Source: Acanthaster planci (taxonomy: Eukaryota; Echinodermata; Asteroidea; Valvatida; Acanthasteridae). Taken from it: 64,000 bases of DNA. The notes beneath the pieces are model-generated. The model made no database searches, had not been told where the DNA came from, and worked only from the letters and a program-made list of their open reading frames with translations. The stretch is from positions 1,066,003-1,130,002 of the forward strand of contig NW_019091361.1 of NCBI RefSeq assembly GCF_001949145.1, given 5' to 3'. The number at the start of each line of letters is the position of its first letter. Position 1 is the stretch's first letter. Shown one piece after another: positions 45,187 through 59,100 of the stretch. The position numbers were made by a program, and so were the translations under genes.

Positions 45187-48100
45187 ATTGCGAGACGGCA
45201 TCAGCAGCAGAATCCTAAGCTGATTATAGAAGAGGTGACATGTGAAAAATATCAAGCAAAAAACGGTATCAGGATCTATAAAGAACGTGTTACGATAGTG
45301 CTTTTGTTGTATGAAATATCAAGTGAATCGTCAAACGTTACTATTCTTTCGTGAGCCAGCATCACCCCTGACCAGCCTCAGTGGCTTTTTCTTTAGACGA
45401 AAACTATCCTAAAATGAATGAAGAAGCTTACTTCTCCACCCTCGCTTGGGTTTTTTTTGTGTGTGAGTGGAAAGGAGGAAAAACAGTTAGTAAATCGTAT
45501 ACGTCCGTTTGTTGGTCTGCCCATCAATCCACAAGCAACATGGAAAGTAAATTAGCGTCGCTACAAATGAATCATTTTATCAGTTTGATGTTTTCAGAGA
45601 CAGTTTGCCTTTGAAAAAAGCCTATATATAAAAAAGTGGAAATCTACTTGTTTTACAATAACCGCCGTGAGCTGAAGGGGTTTGTGAAAAGAATTGCCAG
45701 TAGATTTCTTTTACTCATCGAAGTGAGGTACTTTCTCCGTTTAATATACGCGCACGGGGTCAATATAATTGTGCACACACACAAAATAGATTCTTCCGGC
45801 GATTTCAGTTTTCTCGTTTCTCGGAGTGTCGGCGGCTGTTCTTTAATACATGCTTTGAGAGACATCAGGACCGTCCGTCCTCTGGCTCTTAACGAAATGA
45901 TGGCGAATTGCATTTCTGTTGTTTGAAGGGTCACCGGAATAGGAAAGATACTCCCTCGAGAACGTTCCCCACGGAAAGTTCATCTCGAAGAAATGTCAAA
46001 GTCACCGTTCAGACTTGGTAACCGAATTTCTAGGCCATGGTAACTTCTCCCTAAAGACCCTAACGCATCAACTTGAAAAAACAGAAGCATTCGCATTGCC
46101 ACGTTGATGACACATTGGTTCTCTGTCGACAACCGCACTAGCTGTACATCACTGAAATGTACATGCCACGAAAGCAACCAATGGCGTGACTCCTCATTAG
46201 CATGTTGCAAAGCTGTCACGTTGTCAGCAACTGGCCATCTCCATCTACACCCAAACGAATGCTGCCCGAGCTTAACATAGCTCCATGCGCCGTACACGCA
46301 ACAGGAAATGGCTTGTCGTTTTTCCATCGATATTGGACCACGCCCATTAGTGAGGACATCATTCTGAACAGCCAATTAACGCGTCGGGTCGATCGATTTC
46401 GGATAACGAATCACTAACATCATTCACTGGGAGGCAAATCAACAGAGCACTCCAGGTTGACCCTACAAAAGAACAGACACGACAAGGAGTTGATATCACT
46501 GAAATCCCGGAGGACAGCTGCATAAAATAGACTGGGGCACAATCGCCAAAACCTCCGTCATCCGCGGACGGGGGAGGATTGATGAAAGTTCGTTGACCTC
46601 ATCACTAATCCCACCAGTGTTGTTCACACCGAGACACAGCCTCGTCACGCTCATTTGCGTCTTTACCGTCACCTTGGCAACGTCGCTGTCTTTATGGCCC
46701 CGTCTTCTAAGTTCTCGAAAACGATGCTCCCGATAAACACGTCTGTCGGTTCCTTACTGCTAAAGCTCCAGCAGCAAATTGCACTGAATGGTGTTTGTAC
46801 TTTTTCTGGAAAGTTCGACAATTTTGTTTGTACACAAAATGCCGTTGTCACTGGCATTTAATGCCACTCGTCAGATATTTTCCGACTCAAACGAAATCTG
46901 CCTAGCTTTTAAATTCCCTTAAAGTCCCCATCTTATCAATATTTACATTATGAAGCTATTTAGGACAAATTTAGATTCCTTTCTAAAAAACAAACTTGTA
47001 TTTAGAAAACGGTGACGAATGAAGTCATCGTTTTTCATACACACAAAATAGAATGTGTACATAACGTGACCATTTCCCTAGACCATATGCTAAGAGTCCA
47101 GAATCACCGCTTTTCGTCCTTTTGCATGCCGCACATTGCACTTCGAAAAAAAGTGACCTCTATGGAGTAATCTCTTGGTGGCGTTACACAGGCCCATTAT
47201 AGGTTAGTCCTATTCCATGAGATTGTTCCACGTTTGCTAACACCCGTGTTGTATGCTTGCACAATATAAATTTAGATGTTATATGACCGACTTACCACTT
47301 GGCCATTCAGACCATACAACCAGCGCTGCTTAATCTACGCCATAGCAAATAAACAACACGATTTGGGAATTCTGACAGCGTTGCCTGATCACGCAGATAT
47401 TATGTAGTTGTAAGCAAATTCATTCGTGAAGTCGTGCGTATTGCGATAGTTTAGTGGTTAATTAAATTGATAGCGTCCAGTGGCTAACTGCACTGTTGGT
47501 TCCAACGATTCTATTGCCATCCTGCGCGAAGTAGGCGTTGCACCATAAACGGAACTCGGTAATAGGCGTCCGTGTGATTTATATTTTGCTATTAGAAGTT
47601 TAGAGCAAACAAGGGTCTAGGTTTTGCTCAAACCTTAGCGTTTGAGTAGGGCTCCTGTCTGATAACTGGTTATAGAGGTGTATAATTTGCTGGGTTTGCT
47701 CCACATTTGCCTGAGCTATAACGTAAAATGCTGCCCCGTGTTAATGCGACCAAAGTGCCATTTCAGGCCAAATTTAGGGCAGATTTCTTTTCCAGAAAGC
47801 TACAGCCGTACTGTGAAGCAATATCCTGGCATCTTCACTGCCTCACCTTGGCTCTGGGATGGAGTGATTTGTAAAATTTGTAAAGGGGGATGTACGTCGC
47901 AGCTACATATCAACCTATGCGCGAAGTACTGAGCTGCTTGTCGGTCAGCACTAATTTGGTGCATTATGCGTTATGTGTTCAGTACACATGCGTGCACCGC
48001 GTACACAGAACGGTAGATCCGTGTTATTGTTCAAGCAGATCTAACCAATGAGGGCTCAAAAAAAATTACGTCAAGCATCCTGGAAAAATCAGCCCGTTCC

Positions 48101-51100
48101 AATCCCCTGTCAAGGTAGCGGGGACGAGTAAAATACACGTCCTTGTGTATGGTCACCGACACTATGTGGCCAGTTGGAACCCTTGATCGAGGTACGAGGA
48201 ACGTAATGAGTGAAATTATCTGCCCACATCACTGTATTTTATCATTAAAAGAGGTACAGAATGGTTCAAGCGTCATACGCGCGGCTTGTACTTTGATGAC
48301 ATGCACATTGTTTGCGCAGCGCCTGCACCATGGCCTGATACGCATCTGCACGAGTTAACCTTCGCCCTGTAACACAGCATGGAACGGCCGTAGAGAGCGT
48401 CAGGTAGCTTTAGAGGCGGGAACTTGCGCTCTTTAAGTCGCGGAGAGACTGTTGTAGGTCTTATCAGACAAACTGCTCGGTGGAGTATTTGCTTTAGCTT
48501 GGGAGTTTAGGATTGGACCGGAGGAGATGACTGTTCCTTACCAGTCGCGAATTTGATCAAGGAGAGAGGGTAGTCACGACAATATCTACGGGGAAGGACT
48601 AGAGGACTCCACAGACTTAGGACCCGTCTTCAGTCACTGATTTGCTTGGACTCGCACTGTCACGGTGTTTCAAGAGCACCTGCGCAGTGGGTTTGCTTGC
48701 TGGTGGATGTTGATACATGTATATATGCATTACGAACTGATAATAGTCCTACTACGAAAGACTTGATGTTATTGGTCATACCCTCTGGTTAGTGGACTGC
48801 AAATGTGGAAAATCCATGTCAAATGGTAAGTATTTTATGTTGGTTGGACTTCAGCCAAGAATGTACGCTAATGTGTTTTAAATTTACGTAAGGCATTGAT
48901 TAAATGTCTGCCATGACTGATTTGTGAGGAAAGGAGAGTCTACTGTCTGAAAGAAATTTGACCCCCAGTAGGAAATTAGCTGCGCGTACGTCTGTTTTCA
49001 CGCTAAATATTTACGTGGCACTCCTATGGAATGCAGGATTGTCGGGATGAGTTCTTTGAATTATTTTTGAAATATCTGTTCCAGCTAAATGTAAAGCGCA
49101 CGTAGTGCTAAGCGTTTCCAGTGTTTAACTTCCCAGCTTCAATAACAATACAACCTGTTATGAGACCTCGCAATAGACAAAATTGGAGATGAAAGTCAGC
49201 TTTAGGAAGGCGTAGGTAAAACACTTAAATCTTGAATTGGTGATCATAGCCTACAAGATAAGTATACCCAGTCACATTGCACGAGAATTGCTTCGCAACG
49301 GTTGTGAGTAAATATGCTTAAAGCCAGTGAATGACCAAAATAGCCGTATCGCTTGTGCAGACTTGCCGGCAGGCAAGTTGTCATTGATAAGGCAATAATT
49401 ATCTTCTTTTTCTTGGATATTTTTCCCAGAATGGCTCTGTGCCAGTAGTCTCAACTCGTATGACCTTTTGCCATGTAAGTATTTTACAGAAACTCATCAG
49501 ATCAAACTATTTCGGAATTATGAAAAATTCTTCAGAAGAAGGTGATTTAAACAGAAAGGCAATTTTCGCAAAAGTATGAAATAATGTCCCATAAATCAGT
49601 GGTATAGAAGCGTCGATCGAATTCACAGACATAAATTACTGTATGCTACTTCCATTCTGGCGTTTGTTTTTTCCCCTTTGAACAATCTTACAAACATAAC
49701 TTTTTGAAGCAAGTCAGGACTATTATCTTTTTTTACCGTAATACATGTACATAACGTTTAAAAAATGATATCTGTTGTGGTGCTGCAGAAAAAAAACGTT
49801 GTGTCGCCTGTTGTGCATGTGCTTGATGTGCATCTTTCGCTGCTCGTTCATTTTTTCCCGAAGTCGGCGAATATAATTTCATACAATGACATTATTTTTT
49901 TTATTTGAAGGACGCGCATTCGTTATCTTCTTTCATTAATGTTCACTGTTCGGTGTTTAAATATTCACCATAAACGACGACACACTGAGAGCTACACTCA
50001 TTGCTAGAGGATGGATAGCGTCAGACGTAGACGTATATAGGCCTAACTTTGACTGCGCGCCGATACGGCCTCGCCGGTTCATTTAACAGGGAAAATACAC
50101 GGAACAGCGAATTGTAATTTTCCAGTGGCGGTGCAGTCCTGAAGGCGTCCCTTCAAGGTACTAGTCTGTGTTTGATTGAGCAGCAAAATTGCGAGGCACG
50201 CAGTCTTGACTGTGCAAGATTGTTTTTTAAACGTTTCACTGGGAGAAAAGCACAATATAAATAGTTGGTCTGTCCGTTGTTTTGCCCACGTTTTGCTTGT
50301 TTGACTTTGTTGCATTTTCCTGTGCAACTCGTTCCACTTACTTGCGGCTCTGTTCTCACGACAAACAACCAGCACTATGTACAGTTACACGCTAGGTATC
50401 AACAATTTACACGCGCGCGGTACCAGAAAGCGGTAATGCAGCGCGACATTATACGTGTACATCGAAGAGGAAACCAATTCAACAAGAAGAACCTAACGTT
50501 GAACGTTGGTTGGCCAAAACGCGCAGTCTCATCACGTCTGAACGTGTCAACCATGTACAGATCTCCATAGTAAAGTCTTTGTGGTGGAGATCAATGGTGT
50601 AAACCCATTCCATTGCGCACTGCGTACAATTGCCACCGCGATGAAAACTTTTGCAGCGCACTACTGTGGGACCCTCAGTACTGGTCCCACTTCCGGTATA
50701 CTTCCCCTCGAACCATGCTGTATTTTGTAAGTTTACAACTCCCCTTTTTTGCCATTGCCCTTATATCACAAATACTCTTTTTGCACACTGATTTTTCGAA
50801 ATCAAGGAAGTCTGATCACGGGGTGAGCACTGTATGTGTTTACCTTTTTCGGCACGGTTACCCTTTTCACCTCCATCAAAATGACCTTTCCAAAATGCCA
50901 CTGCTGAGGTAAATGTTCTGTTCCCCTTAAAACTGGGAGGGGAAGCTTGTTCGAAGACTGGTTACATCCTCGCCCAATTCCAGACACTTAATGAAAACGC
51001 ACCTCGAGTGCAAAGCGATTCCCATCTTGTTCATTAATGACACTAAGTCGTTGCGACAGAACCCGCAAGCATGACCACTTGACAAATGTTCCAATACGGC

Positions 51101-52504
51101 TGGCAGGCTGGTGAGCAATATGTCTTAGCGCAACACCTCAGGGAGCGCATGGCTGTGGGTACGTGCGTCTATGGGTGTCACAGGCACGCTATCATGTCCA
51201 TGCGTTCCACACCATTCTGTGGATAAGGACGAGCTGATGTGACCACATTCGTGATCCATTCAGTAAACCATGGAGTAAACATCCCTCGCCCTGGCACAAG
51301 ATTATTTTATATAGGAGGCTCTGTGCCTATAGGGCAGGGACTCCATAGCATTTACAGATATACACAAAAATATCACGATCGTTTGTTTTAAGCTTTGGCA
51401 CCTCTCTTTGAATTTTATAATTTGGGAAAGCTTCAGATTAGTTAGTAAAGGTAAAAATTTATGCATTAGCACGAAAGCGAAGCTCAGGCGCTTGCTGCGG
51501 ATGCAGCGTTGTGAAAATTATTGGTTCTGGTGCCTGGGGTGGAATACCGGTAGACTTTATTCACGGGGCTACCCATAGTGAATTTGAGAGCGAGGTTAAC
51601 TCTTCATTTTTCGGTGTTGAGAGTAAAAATGAAGCAATAAAATGAAATTTCATGACAATTTGCCCCTGTCTACTCTGATGAATAATTTCAAATTCATTAT
51701 TGAACATATAGAATTGTACTTTGCCAGATTCCGAAAATTATTGAAACAGTCTGGTGCCATCCTAATCGACAGCTTGCAACATATAAAACAGATTTGGGGA
51801 ATAAGAGAAAAATAGCCTCCACGTGAATAGTGTCTGTAGGCTATACGGAACAAAGATACCTAGAGGGCCTTTGGTATACGTAATCCTGTCCCGCCTCACA
51901 CCAAGCACGTGAGGTTTTCAGTTTCAATTCCGTTTCGATTTAAAAATTCTCCAAACTGTTATCGAATTTAGATCAACAGAAAGCTATATCCTTAGATAAA
52001 AAAAAGAAATCAAACAAGCTGGACAAAGATTAAGTGACATAGAATTGACAACAAAAGGGATGAAACATCAATAGTAAGGCCGGTGTAATGTTTAATTACT
52101 TCCATCACTGAATTTTGGAAATTAGTCAACCGTGAAAGGTTTTATAAATGAATAATAAAAAAGATCTTTGAAATATTTGAAACATGCATCATGAGATGAC
52201 TCGAGTGGAGAACTCTAGGATACTTGTCCGTGGACAAAACATTAATATTGCTTCGGAACATTTAAGGTAACGGGCAAGGCGAGGCACAGCCAACTACAAC
52301 AAACCATTCATATCTGGGTTAAACAGCAGACAAATATCATGTCTCCAAATGTCGTTAAAAAGTGTAAATTAATAGAAAAATGCAGCCTTTTTTTTTACAG
52401 TATGCATCATAATTACATGATTGTATGACGAATTGTGTGTTGTCTGAGCACTGAGCAGGTGTTGTTGCGAATATAAAAGAACGGTCAGTCGACATGGATT
52501 TCAT

Positions 52505-53125
52505 TGCAGGGCCTGTTTGGCCCGTTCGTTTAACTGTCGCGATCAGTCATCCTAACGCTGGTTCGCACCACCCATTAGCTGGGTTTTGGTGTCTGTAAAT
52601 TAAAGTAACGACGGATCACTGATCGCGATCCAGATCCGTATGAAACAAACACGGCCGCAGTGATCCATGCGCTGGTTCGCTCTGTCCATTAGGCGGGTTA
52701 TGTCAGGGAGCCAACGACCGATTCCTGATCGAGATCAGGATCCGGGTGAAACAAATAGGCCCTTTGTATGAACCTTTCTACTCAGGGCCTTTTTTACGTG
52801 GATCCAGATCGCGCGATCAGTGATCCAACGTTGGTTCACCGACACCATAAAGGTGCCTTTCTACATGTAACTATGTTTTTAGGGTGCGTTGCGTACTTGA
52901 TGCGTTATGCGTTTCACTTACATAGATAAAAAAATCGATCTCATCAACATAACACGTGTTCGAAGTTGCGTTCGGCCGTCAAAAGCGCCCAGGGAGCGAT
53001 TTGACGGATGCGCAACACTTGGAAAGTGTTGACGCGCGTTAGTATGGATAGGCACCTTAACCCGCCTAATGGATGCGAACTGCAGCTATGGGATTTCTGA
53101 TCAAGATCCAGATCCGGAAATTATC
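52505..53125. repeat. Composite repeat rich in GATC motifs, interrupted by a MITE
   Basis: At least four related segments contain GATCGCGATCCAGATCCG-like sequence (near 52620, 52727, 52799, 53097). They are accompanied by GCTGGTTCGC...CCATTAGGCGGGTT blocks, one of them inverted at 53059. The arrangement mixes direct and inverted copies. It looks like an old non-autonomous DNA element with a later insertion. Confidence 0.6.
52848..53060. mobile_element. Nested inverted-repeat element (about 213 bp)
   Basis: The left end is AAAGGTGCCTTTCTACATGT and the right end is the inverse of TAAGGTGCCTATCCATACTA, so imperfect terminal inverted repeats of about 22 bp. It splits the GATC-rich composite repeat. 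No coding capacity. Confidence 0.72.
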
Positions 53126-56100
53126 AATGATGGCACATGCGTATCATTGCCCATGATGGAAAAAAAAGCGTAAATGAAATGAGATGCAAACTTTAATGTC
53201 AATTCTCTCAGCTTCTCCAGACTTATTTTCTTCCGAAAAACGCCTCTATATAGAATTGTCACGCGTTGTGCCGTCGTAGTGTAGTATGCGGATGAGTGCG
53301 TAATCATGAATTATTGGTGAAAGTCCATAGTGCTAGGTGGAAAGAATCGGCACATGGGAGGAATGTAGCTCTTATGGATACAAATTCTTTTCATTTTGTT
53401 TCGTCATGGAAAGCGTCATTGTTAATTGTTCATTTATTACTTTTCTAATTTATTACTTTTCTAATTCATTCACACGTTTGTTGGATAGAACAACGGTGTA
53501 ACGGTTTTCCATTGTCGTTCTGAAACTTTGTCTTAAGAATCAAGCAAAAACGCACCGTCGTGGTTTCGGTTGGTCTGCAAAAAGGGGTGTTAGATAAATT
53601 TTGGGTTCCTCTTCGGAAACTAATAAAATGTTGTTTTTTAATACTTATTAGAAATTGAAAACAATTGGAAATTACATACACATTGGGGCGGTCACTTTGA
53701 ATTTTGTCAAAACGGAATGAAATATGAAGAGTACGTATAAGGAGTCCGATTTCGAAATCTAGTTTCGAATATTCTTTAGTTTAAAGTGAGTTGTTACTAC
53801 CGAAATTGCTGCAAGAAAATTTCATAAAACAGTTTGTTGGGACGTGAAACATGAAAAGAAGTATGGCGTTTTCAATGTGACAATAACGTGTCAGTTTTAA
53901 GTTTGACCAGGAAAGCTCGGCTGTTTTTCCCATGATGAAAAATATGCCCTGTCAGGTTGTCTCGCAGTCGATTAGTAAATTCCTTCATCTTTCAACTGAC
54001 CCATCTTCCTCGGAAAGACACTTTCGCCTGGTCTGAGACGAGGAATTTAAGTTGCTCTGTGAGGACATATTTACGCGCTCCTTCAGCTAATTCAACGGTC
54101 TGGAGCCCAGCTTTCATGCTTGAAATTCTCGTTCAGATGAAAAAGACCGCATGATCGTCCACGGTTACTGATGAATGGTTCTTCTGGTTAAAAGAAATTG
54201 CACAAATTCATTGTATAATTTATAGGAGTTTTTGTTTAATTGGCCGAACAGATCGATAAACCATGTGCTGGACTGTCAATGGCTGGAGAGCTCAAGTGCG
54301 TAAACCAATTTTAATCAGTTCAGTGGCGAATCTAGTGGGCCCCCCATATATATAAACCCGTCAAAAATATTTTTATCGCGATGGCAAAAGGACGAAAAAA
54401 ATTCGGTCTGAAAAAATTAATATTTTCCCGCGTTTTACCCACAATACAACTACCACATATGGCCTAAATACCGATCCTTTAAAATGCTAGCGTGTGAACC
54501 GTAGTGGCTATCAACATCAGAGAGAATATCGACAAATTTGTCATGTTTTGGTGTCAGATAAAGTAGTGTTCCTAAAGTCAGTCGGGTTCGACAGTCACTC
54601 TAAGAAGCTAAGCCTAATATCCTGAGATCATTTCGTCTGTTACAAAGAATTAGAATGAACATGTTTTGATATAAAAACCAAATCCGACAGAAGTTTACGA
54701 GCCAATACTGCTCAAAGTATGGTTTCAAAAGTCTTTCGATGGAGTTCAGTAAAATTTGACGGGTAATAAACGTGACTCTTTTCGTAATTATTTTGTAATT
54801 ACATTTTGGTCTGCAAAGAAGCCTTTTCTCTTGCCATCCTCCACGATTCTGAAGGGAAATCATCGATTGTTTACTATTTATTACTGTAACTGGATGGCAT
54901 TTGGGCCATGCATTGGTCGTTGACAGAGATACATACCATAATGCGTTTTCTTCCAATTAAATTGGATTTAAAGAATGAGTATTTCTGTTTTATATCAATT
55001 GGTATTGATCCCATGCCAGCACCGTTCCCCAATCATCCTCCTTAATTGAAGGTTATTCAATTCCCCGCTCAGATGCTTGATTTGATAGATTCCTCTGCCG
55101 AGCAGTCCAGGAACACTGGTTAAACCTAGTCAACCCACGATTTCAACCGCAGGACGGTCTCTGTTTTACGAGCGTCACGAACAGAGGCGCGCTAATAAGG
55201 AAGACGTAACGGTGATCTCTAAGCTGGGGGTTTTGTGGAGACTTCGATATTGGGACACTCGTGATTGAAATTCGAGATACTTTTTTGCAAAATGAGGCAT
55301 CGGTGGTTGGTGTATCAGAAACTTGGCCTTTGGGAGATCACATGGGAGTTTCTGTGGGCTCGGTCACTTAGAAATGGAACTTGGCTTTGTTGGGGAAAAC
55401 AATCACTTAATGCACGATTTAGAGATGCAAGTTGGAAAGGGGCCAAAAGGAGGGGCCATACAGCTCTTAATTAATTTTCATTATATTGTTGTCATCTTGG
55501 GGAGATTTTCAGTTCACATGTCTGTCTATGCTTTCTTTTAATAGGTGCAGTAATATGTTTATGTATGTGTAAAACCTTCAACTGTTCCAAAGTATCACAC
55601 TGATTTGGCAAATGCAGTGGGGCACCCACAAGTTGTTGGGGGGGGGGTGCTTTAACCGGAATTCCCCACATAGCTCATGATGCACAAGCCCCCCTGTTTT
55701 ACAGAGGACTGGGATGTACAGCTCTGTCAGAGCTAGTAGTTTAAGATGTAGGTGTATACGCGTATTGTAACTCCATTTTTTCAAAAAGTTTTTGAAAAAA
55801 ACAAAACAACAAAAAAACACCTTTTGAGGAGTTCTTCCCCGAGCCCCGCCTCCCTTGAGTGCGCCGCTGGGCAAAACAATGACCTCTTTATGCTTTTTTT
55901 GGAAAGAGTGCAAGTTTGCCTGCTCTTGATTTCACGTCACAGTATTAAAAGGCTCGTTTATTCGCTCTGCGTGCGGAACTAAAATTTCTAAGAGGCTCAC
56001 AGAAATTTTGCCTATCTGTCTCGAGCGGATGCACCCCCTCATCGGTCGGAAAGAGCCACATCGGTCGACAACGTCCATTTTGTCGGTTAGGAGGCGACCG

Positions 56101-59100
56101 TTAGGTGTGCATTCAATAAGTGCGGTAGGAGCCTCTGTTGGTTAGAAAATGGTGCTCTCTTTTGGTCCAGCTCGAGGTTCATAAAGTGAGTCAAGAACTT
56201 TTATGTGCACTGCCTATCAGAAATTGCAACTGGCCTTGCAAGATTATATTTCTCTCTGCTAAATCACATTTACAGTACCTCACTTGTCACACTCAAGGCA
56301 CTTATATTTCTAACGTCTGTGACAGGATCAAGTGTAACTCGATTACCTGGCTGTTGTTTGCCTTACCGGTGAGCAGTCCAACTTACGCACCGCACGCACC
56401 CTTGATTAAATTCTTTCGTGCCAAAGCTACACCATCCCGTTGAGGGTATCAGCACCGCTGCCGGCGACACTGCCCCTGGCCTGTTTGACGCTACCATCCT
56501 TTCACTAATTGCCTTCTTCATTATTGCTTGTGCGTCGGTGGCAGAAAGAGTAAGAAGGTGGTATGGTTCTCCAGGTGTTAAGACACCTAAGATTTAGCCA
56601 CCAAACCAAACAGCATAAACACTAATGAATATGAAGACAGTAACTTATCCCGTTGATTTTGTGAATCCCCGGTAGACTCGTTATGAAAACTCTCAAATGA
56701 GCCTATAGATTAATCCGAGGCAACATCTTCACTGCAATGACACTACACTTAACTATTTTCATTGCCTTTATTTCCTTTCCTTTTTTACTCTTGCATGTTT
56801 ATGTATTCACTAAGGGTTTTAAATTTGGTTGATCAGATTTATTGCTCTCGAGTTAGATATGTAGTTAATATATGATGGACAGTTGAGCATGGTGTTGAAA
56901 ATGTGCTGTAATGTGGAACCTCAATATTTGTGGGTACGCGGGTGAAACGTGTGTATTTGAATGTCCACGACAGTTGAACTATACTGATTTCAGCATGGTT
57001 TCAGGGATTCAGATTTTCAATTATCAAGTTGAAGTAATCCACGGCAACTAATGGTGTAAGACACGATCGGTGTCAACTGACAACACTGTAAACAACGTTG
57101 GCTTGAGGTATACCCCCCTTCAACAGACATTTTATCCAAGGAAAGGGGTCTATTTTCATTAAAAGCAAAAGTCCAGCGGAATTCGGGTCAAGATTCGGTT
57201 CCGGTCGATGTAAAAGGAGCCCAGGTCTTGTTGCTGACGTTCAAAGGACAGACCCTCTTTACGCTGGAAAGAAGGCCCAAGCTAGCAGAGATCAATCGAC
57301 TTCCTACCCCAAGCCTTTCAAATTTATGTATGCGTTTCCGCCTATCGACTGCTTTGCTGGATGCATATACTAACCAACAAAACACGAGAAAGTGTCTGTG
57401 GTTGGGAAGTAATTTCCACCCTCAAGTCCGGACAAGGGTTTTTTCGCTTTCGGCCTCATCCTCTCATTCCCTCCAGAGATGTGCTCGTTCGGTGGTCGTA
57501 TAATTTTGACAGTGAAAGATCTCACTTTCAAAGCTCACCCGTCGTTGAGATGACATACTCCCTCCTCCCTCCCAGAAGACATTTAGTGTTCTGTGTTGAT
57601 GTCCGTTGCACTTTTAGCGGAGAAGGTTGAAGCAATCTCTTGCCACTTTATCGAATTTCGGGGGCCTGATTTCAGCCGGATCCACGGGAAGCAGAAGGCA
57701 GTAAGACTGATCAGTTTTAAAGCGCGTGTTTGTTGTTGTGACAGTGAATTGAGCATTTTTCATTACCAGATCAGGAGAATGCACTTTGTGATTCCGAGTG
57801 CGTGAGTGACGACTTAATTGTGCCTGGCCTCGATTAATTGTATCTAATTACCGACAGGTGCAAACAAGCCTTGATATCACTGAGGCACCCGACTAACGGT
57901 TGTATTGTTTTGTTAGTAGTCACATTAATCGAACCTTCGGATAGACCATCTGTCCGTCCCGATGACATGACCTTCAATTAACTATTCTCAAAAAGTGTCA
58001 GGCATATTTCGGTATAATCTGACATGGATCTACGCGGTTTTGTAAGCGGCGCTGTCAGTTTCAAGCCTTATTTCACGGATAATTAATACACTGAAATTTA
58101 GTGTACAAAGTCGGGCAACAACTCTGTGCCCGGCGCAACCCCGCGACACGGCTGGAGGACACAGACTACAAGTGCCATGCCCGAAGGAGCACTTTAATTT
58201 AAATGTTTTAGCATAAAAAAATTTCAAAACAGAACCTTCAAGTTGCTTGTAATACGGGAACACTTTTTCTCGAACACTTTCAGAATAATTTCACGTCCAA
58301 CAATTCGTTTTGAGTATTGATTTTTTTGTTTTGATGGATTCTTGTTGCAAACTGGGACTCACCGTTTGAACGAACAGTTTGAGTGTGTTGATCTATTCAC
58401 CAAGTTTGAAGGTTGCCTGAACGACATCAACGTCGGGACGAATGGGACATTACCGAGCGAATATGTGGAGGGTTACTTTATTGTTTTCTCCTCTTGAGTA
58501 TACCTTGAAGAGGATTCATCTAATGAATCTTTCTTATACCCACTTTTTACTTCTTCTCTGTACATCTAAGTCTTTTTAATGTTTGAAAACCTGTTTGAAG
58601 TCCTTTTGGTGTCTACTGCACAAAAAGTGCAAATTTTCAACATAAACATTGTCCAAGCTTTATCCGAACAAATGAGGGCGCTGTTGCTGTGATGTACCTC
58701 AGGAAAAACACTATTCAGTTTACTCATGTTCAAATTCCAAACCCCATATTTGTTCTTTAAATGTCTTTTTAAAAGTTGCTCTCTGGTCTTTTGCCATATA
58801 CCTACAAAGCAATAAATTATCAAGGAAATTGAAGTTTACTAGTAATAGCAAAATATGAAAAAAATCTAGCAGTTCTTGAGCAGAAATTAATGCAGTATTA
58901 TGGTTCAGTGCCTGATATGGTGTCGACGTTTTGCTCAGGAATATGCAAATTTTCACTGGCACAAGAACCCCAAAAGGCTCCAGATTAATGTAGTAAAACA
59001 AAAATAGACCACTAAGGTTTATTGAATTACAAAAGTGCTATCTCAAGGATTGTAGTAAACTAAGCGTTGATCTAGAACATGGTCACTTTAAATGTGTAAT

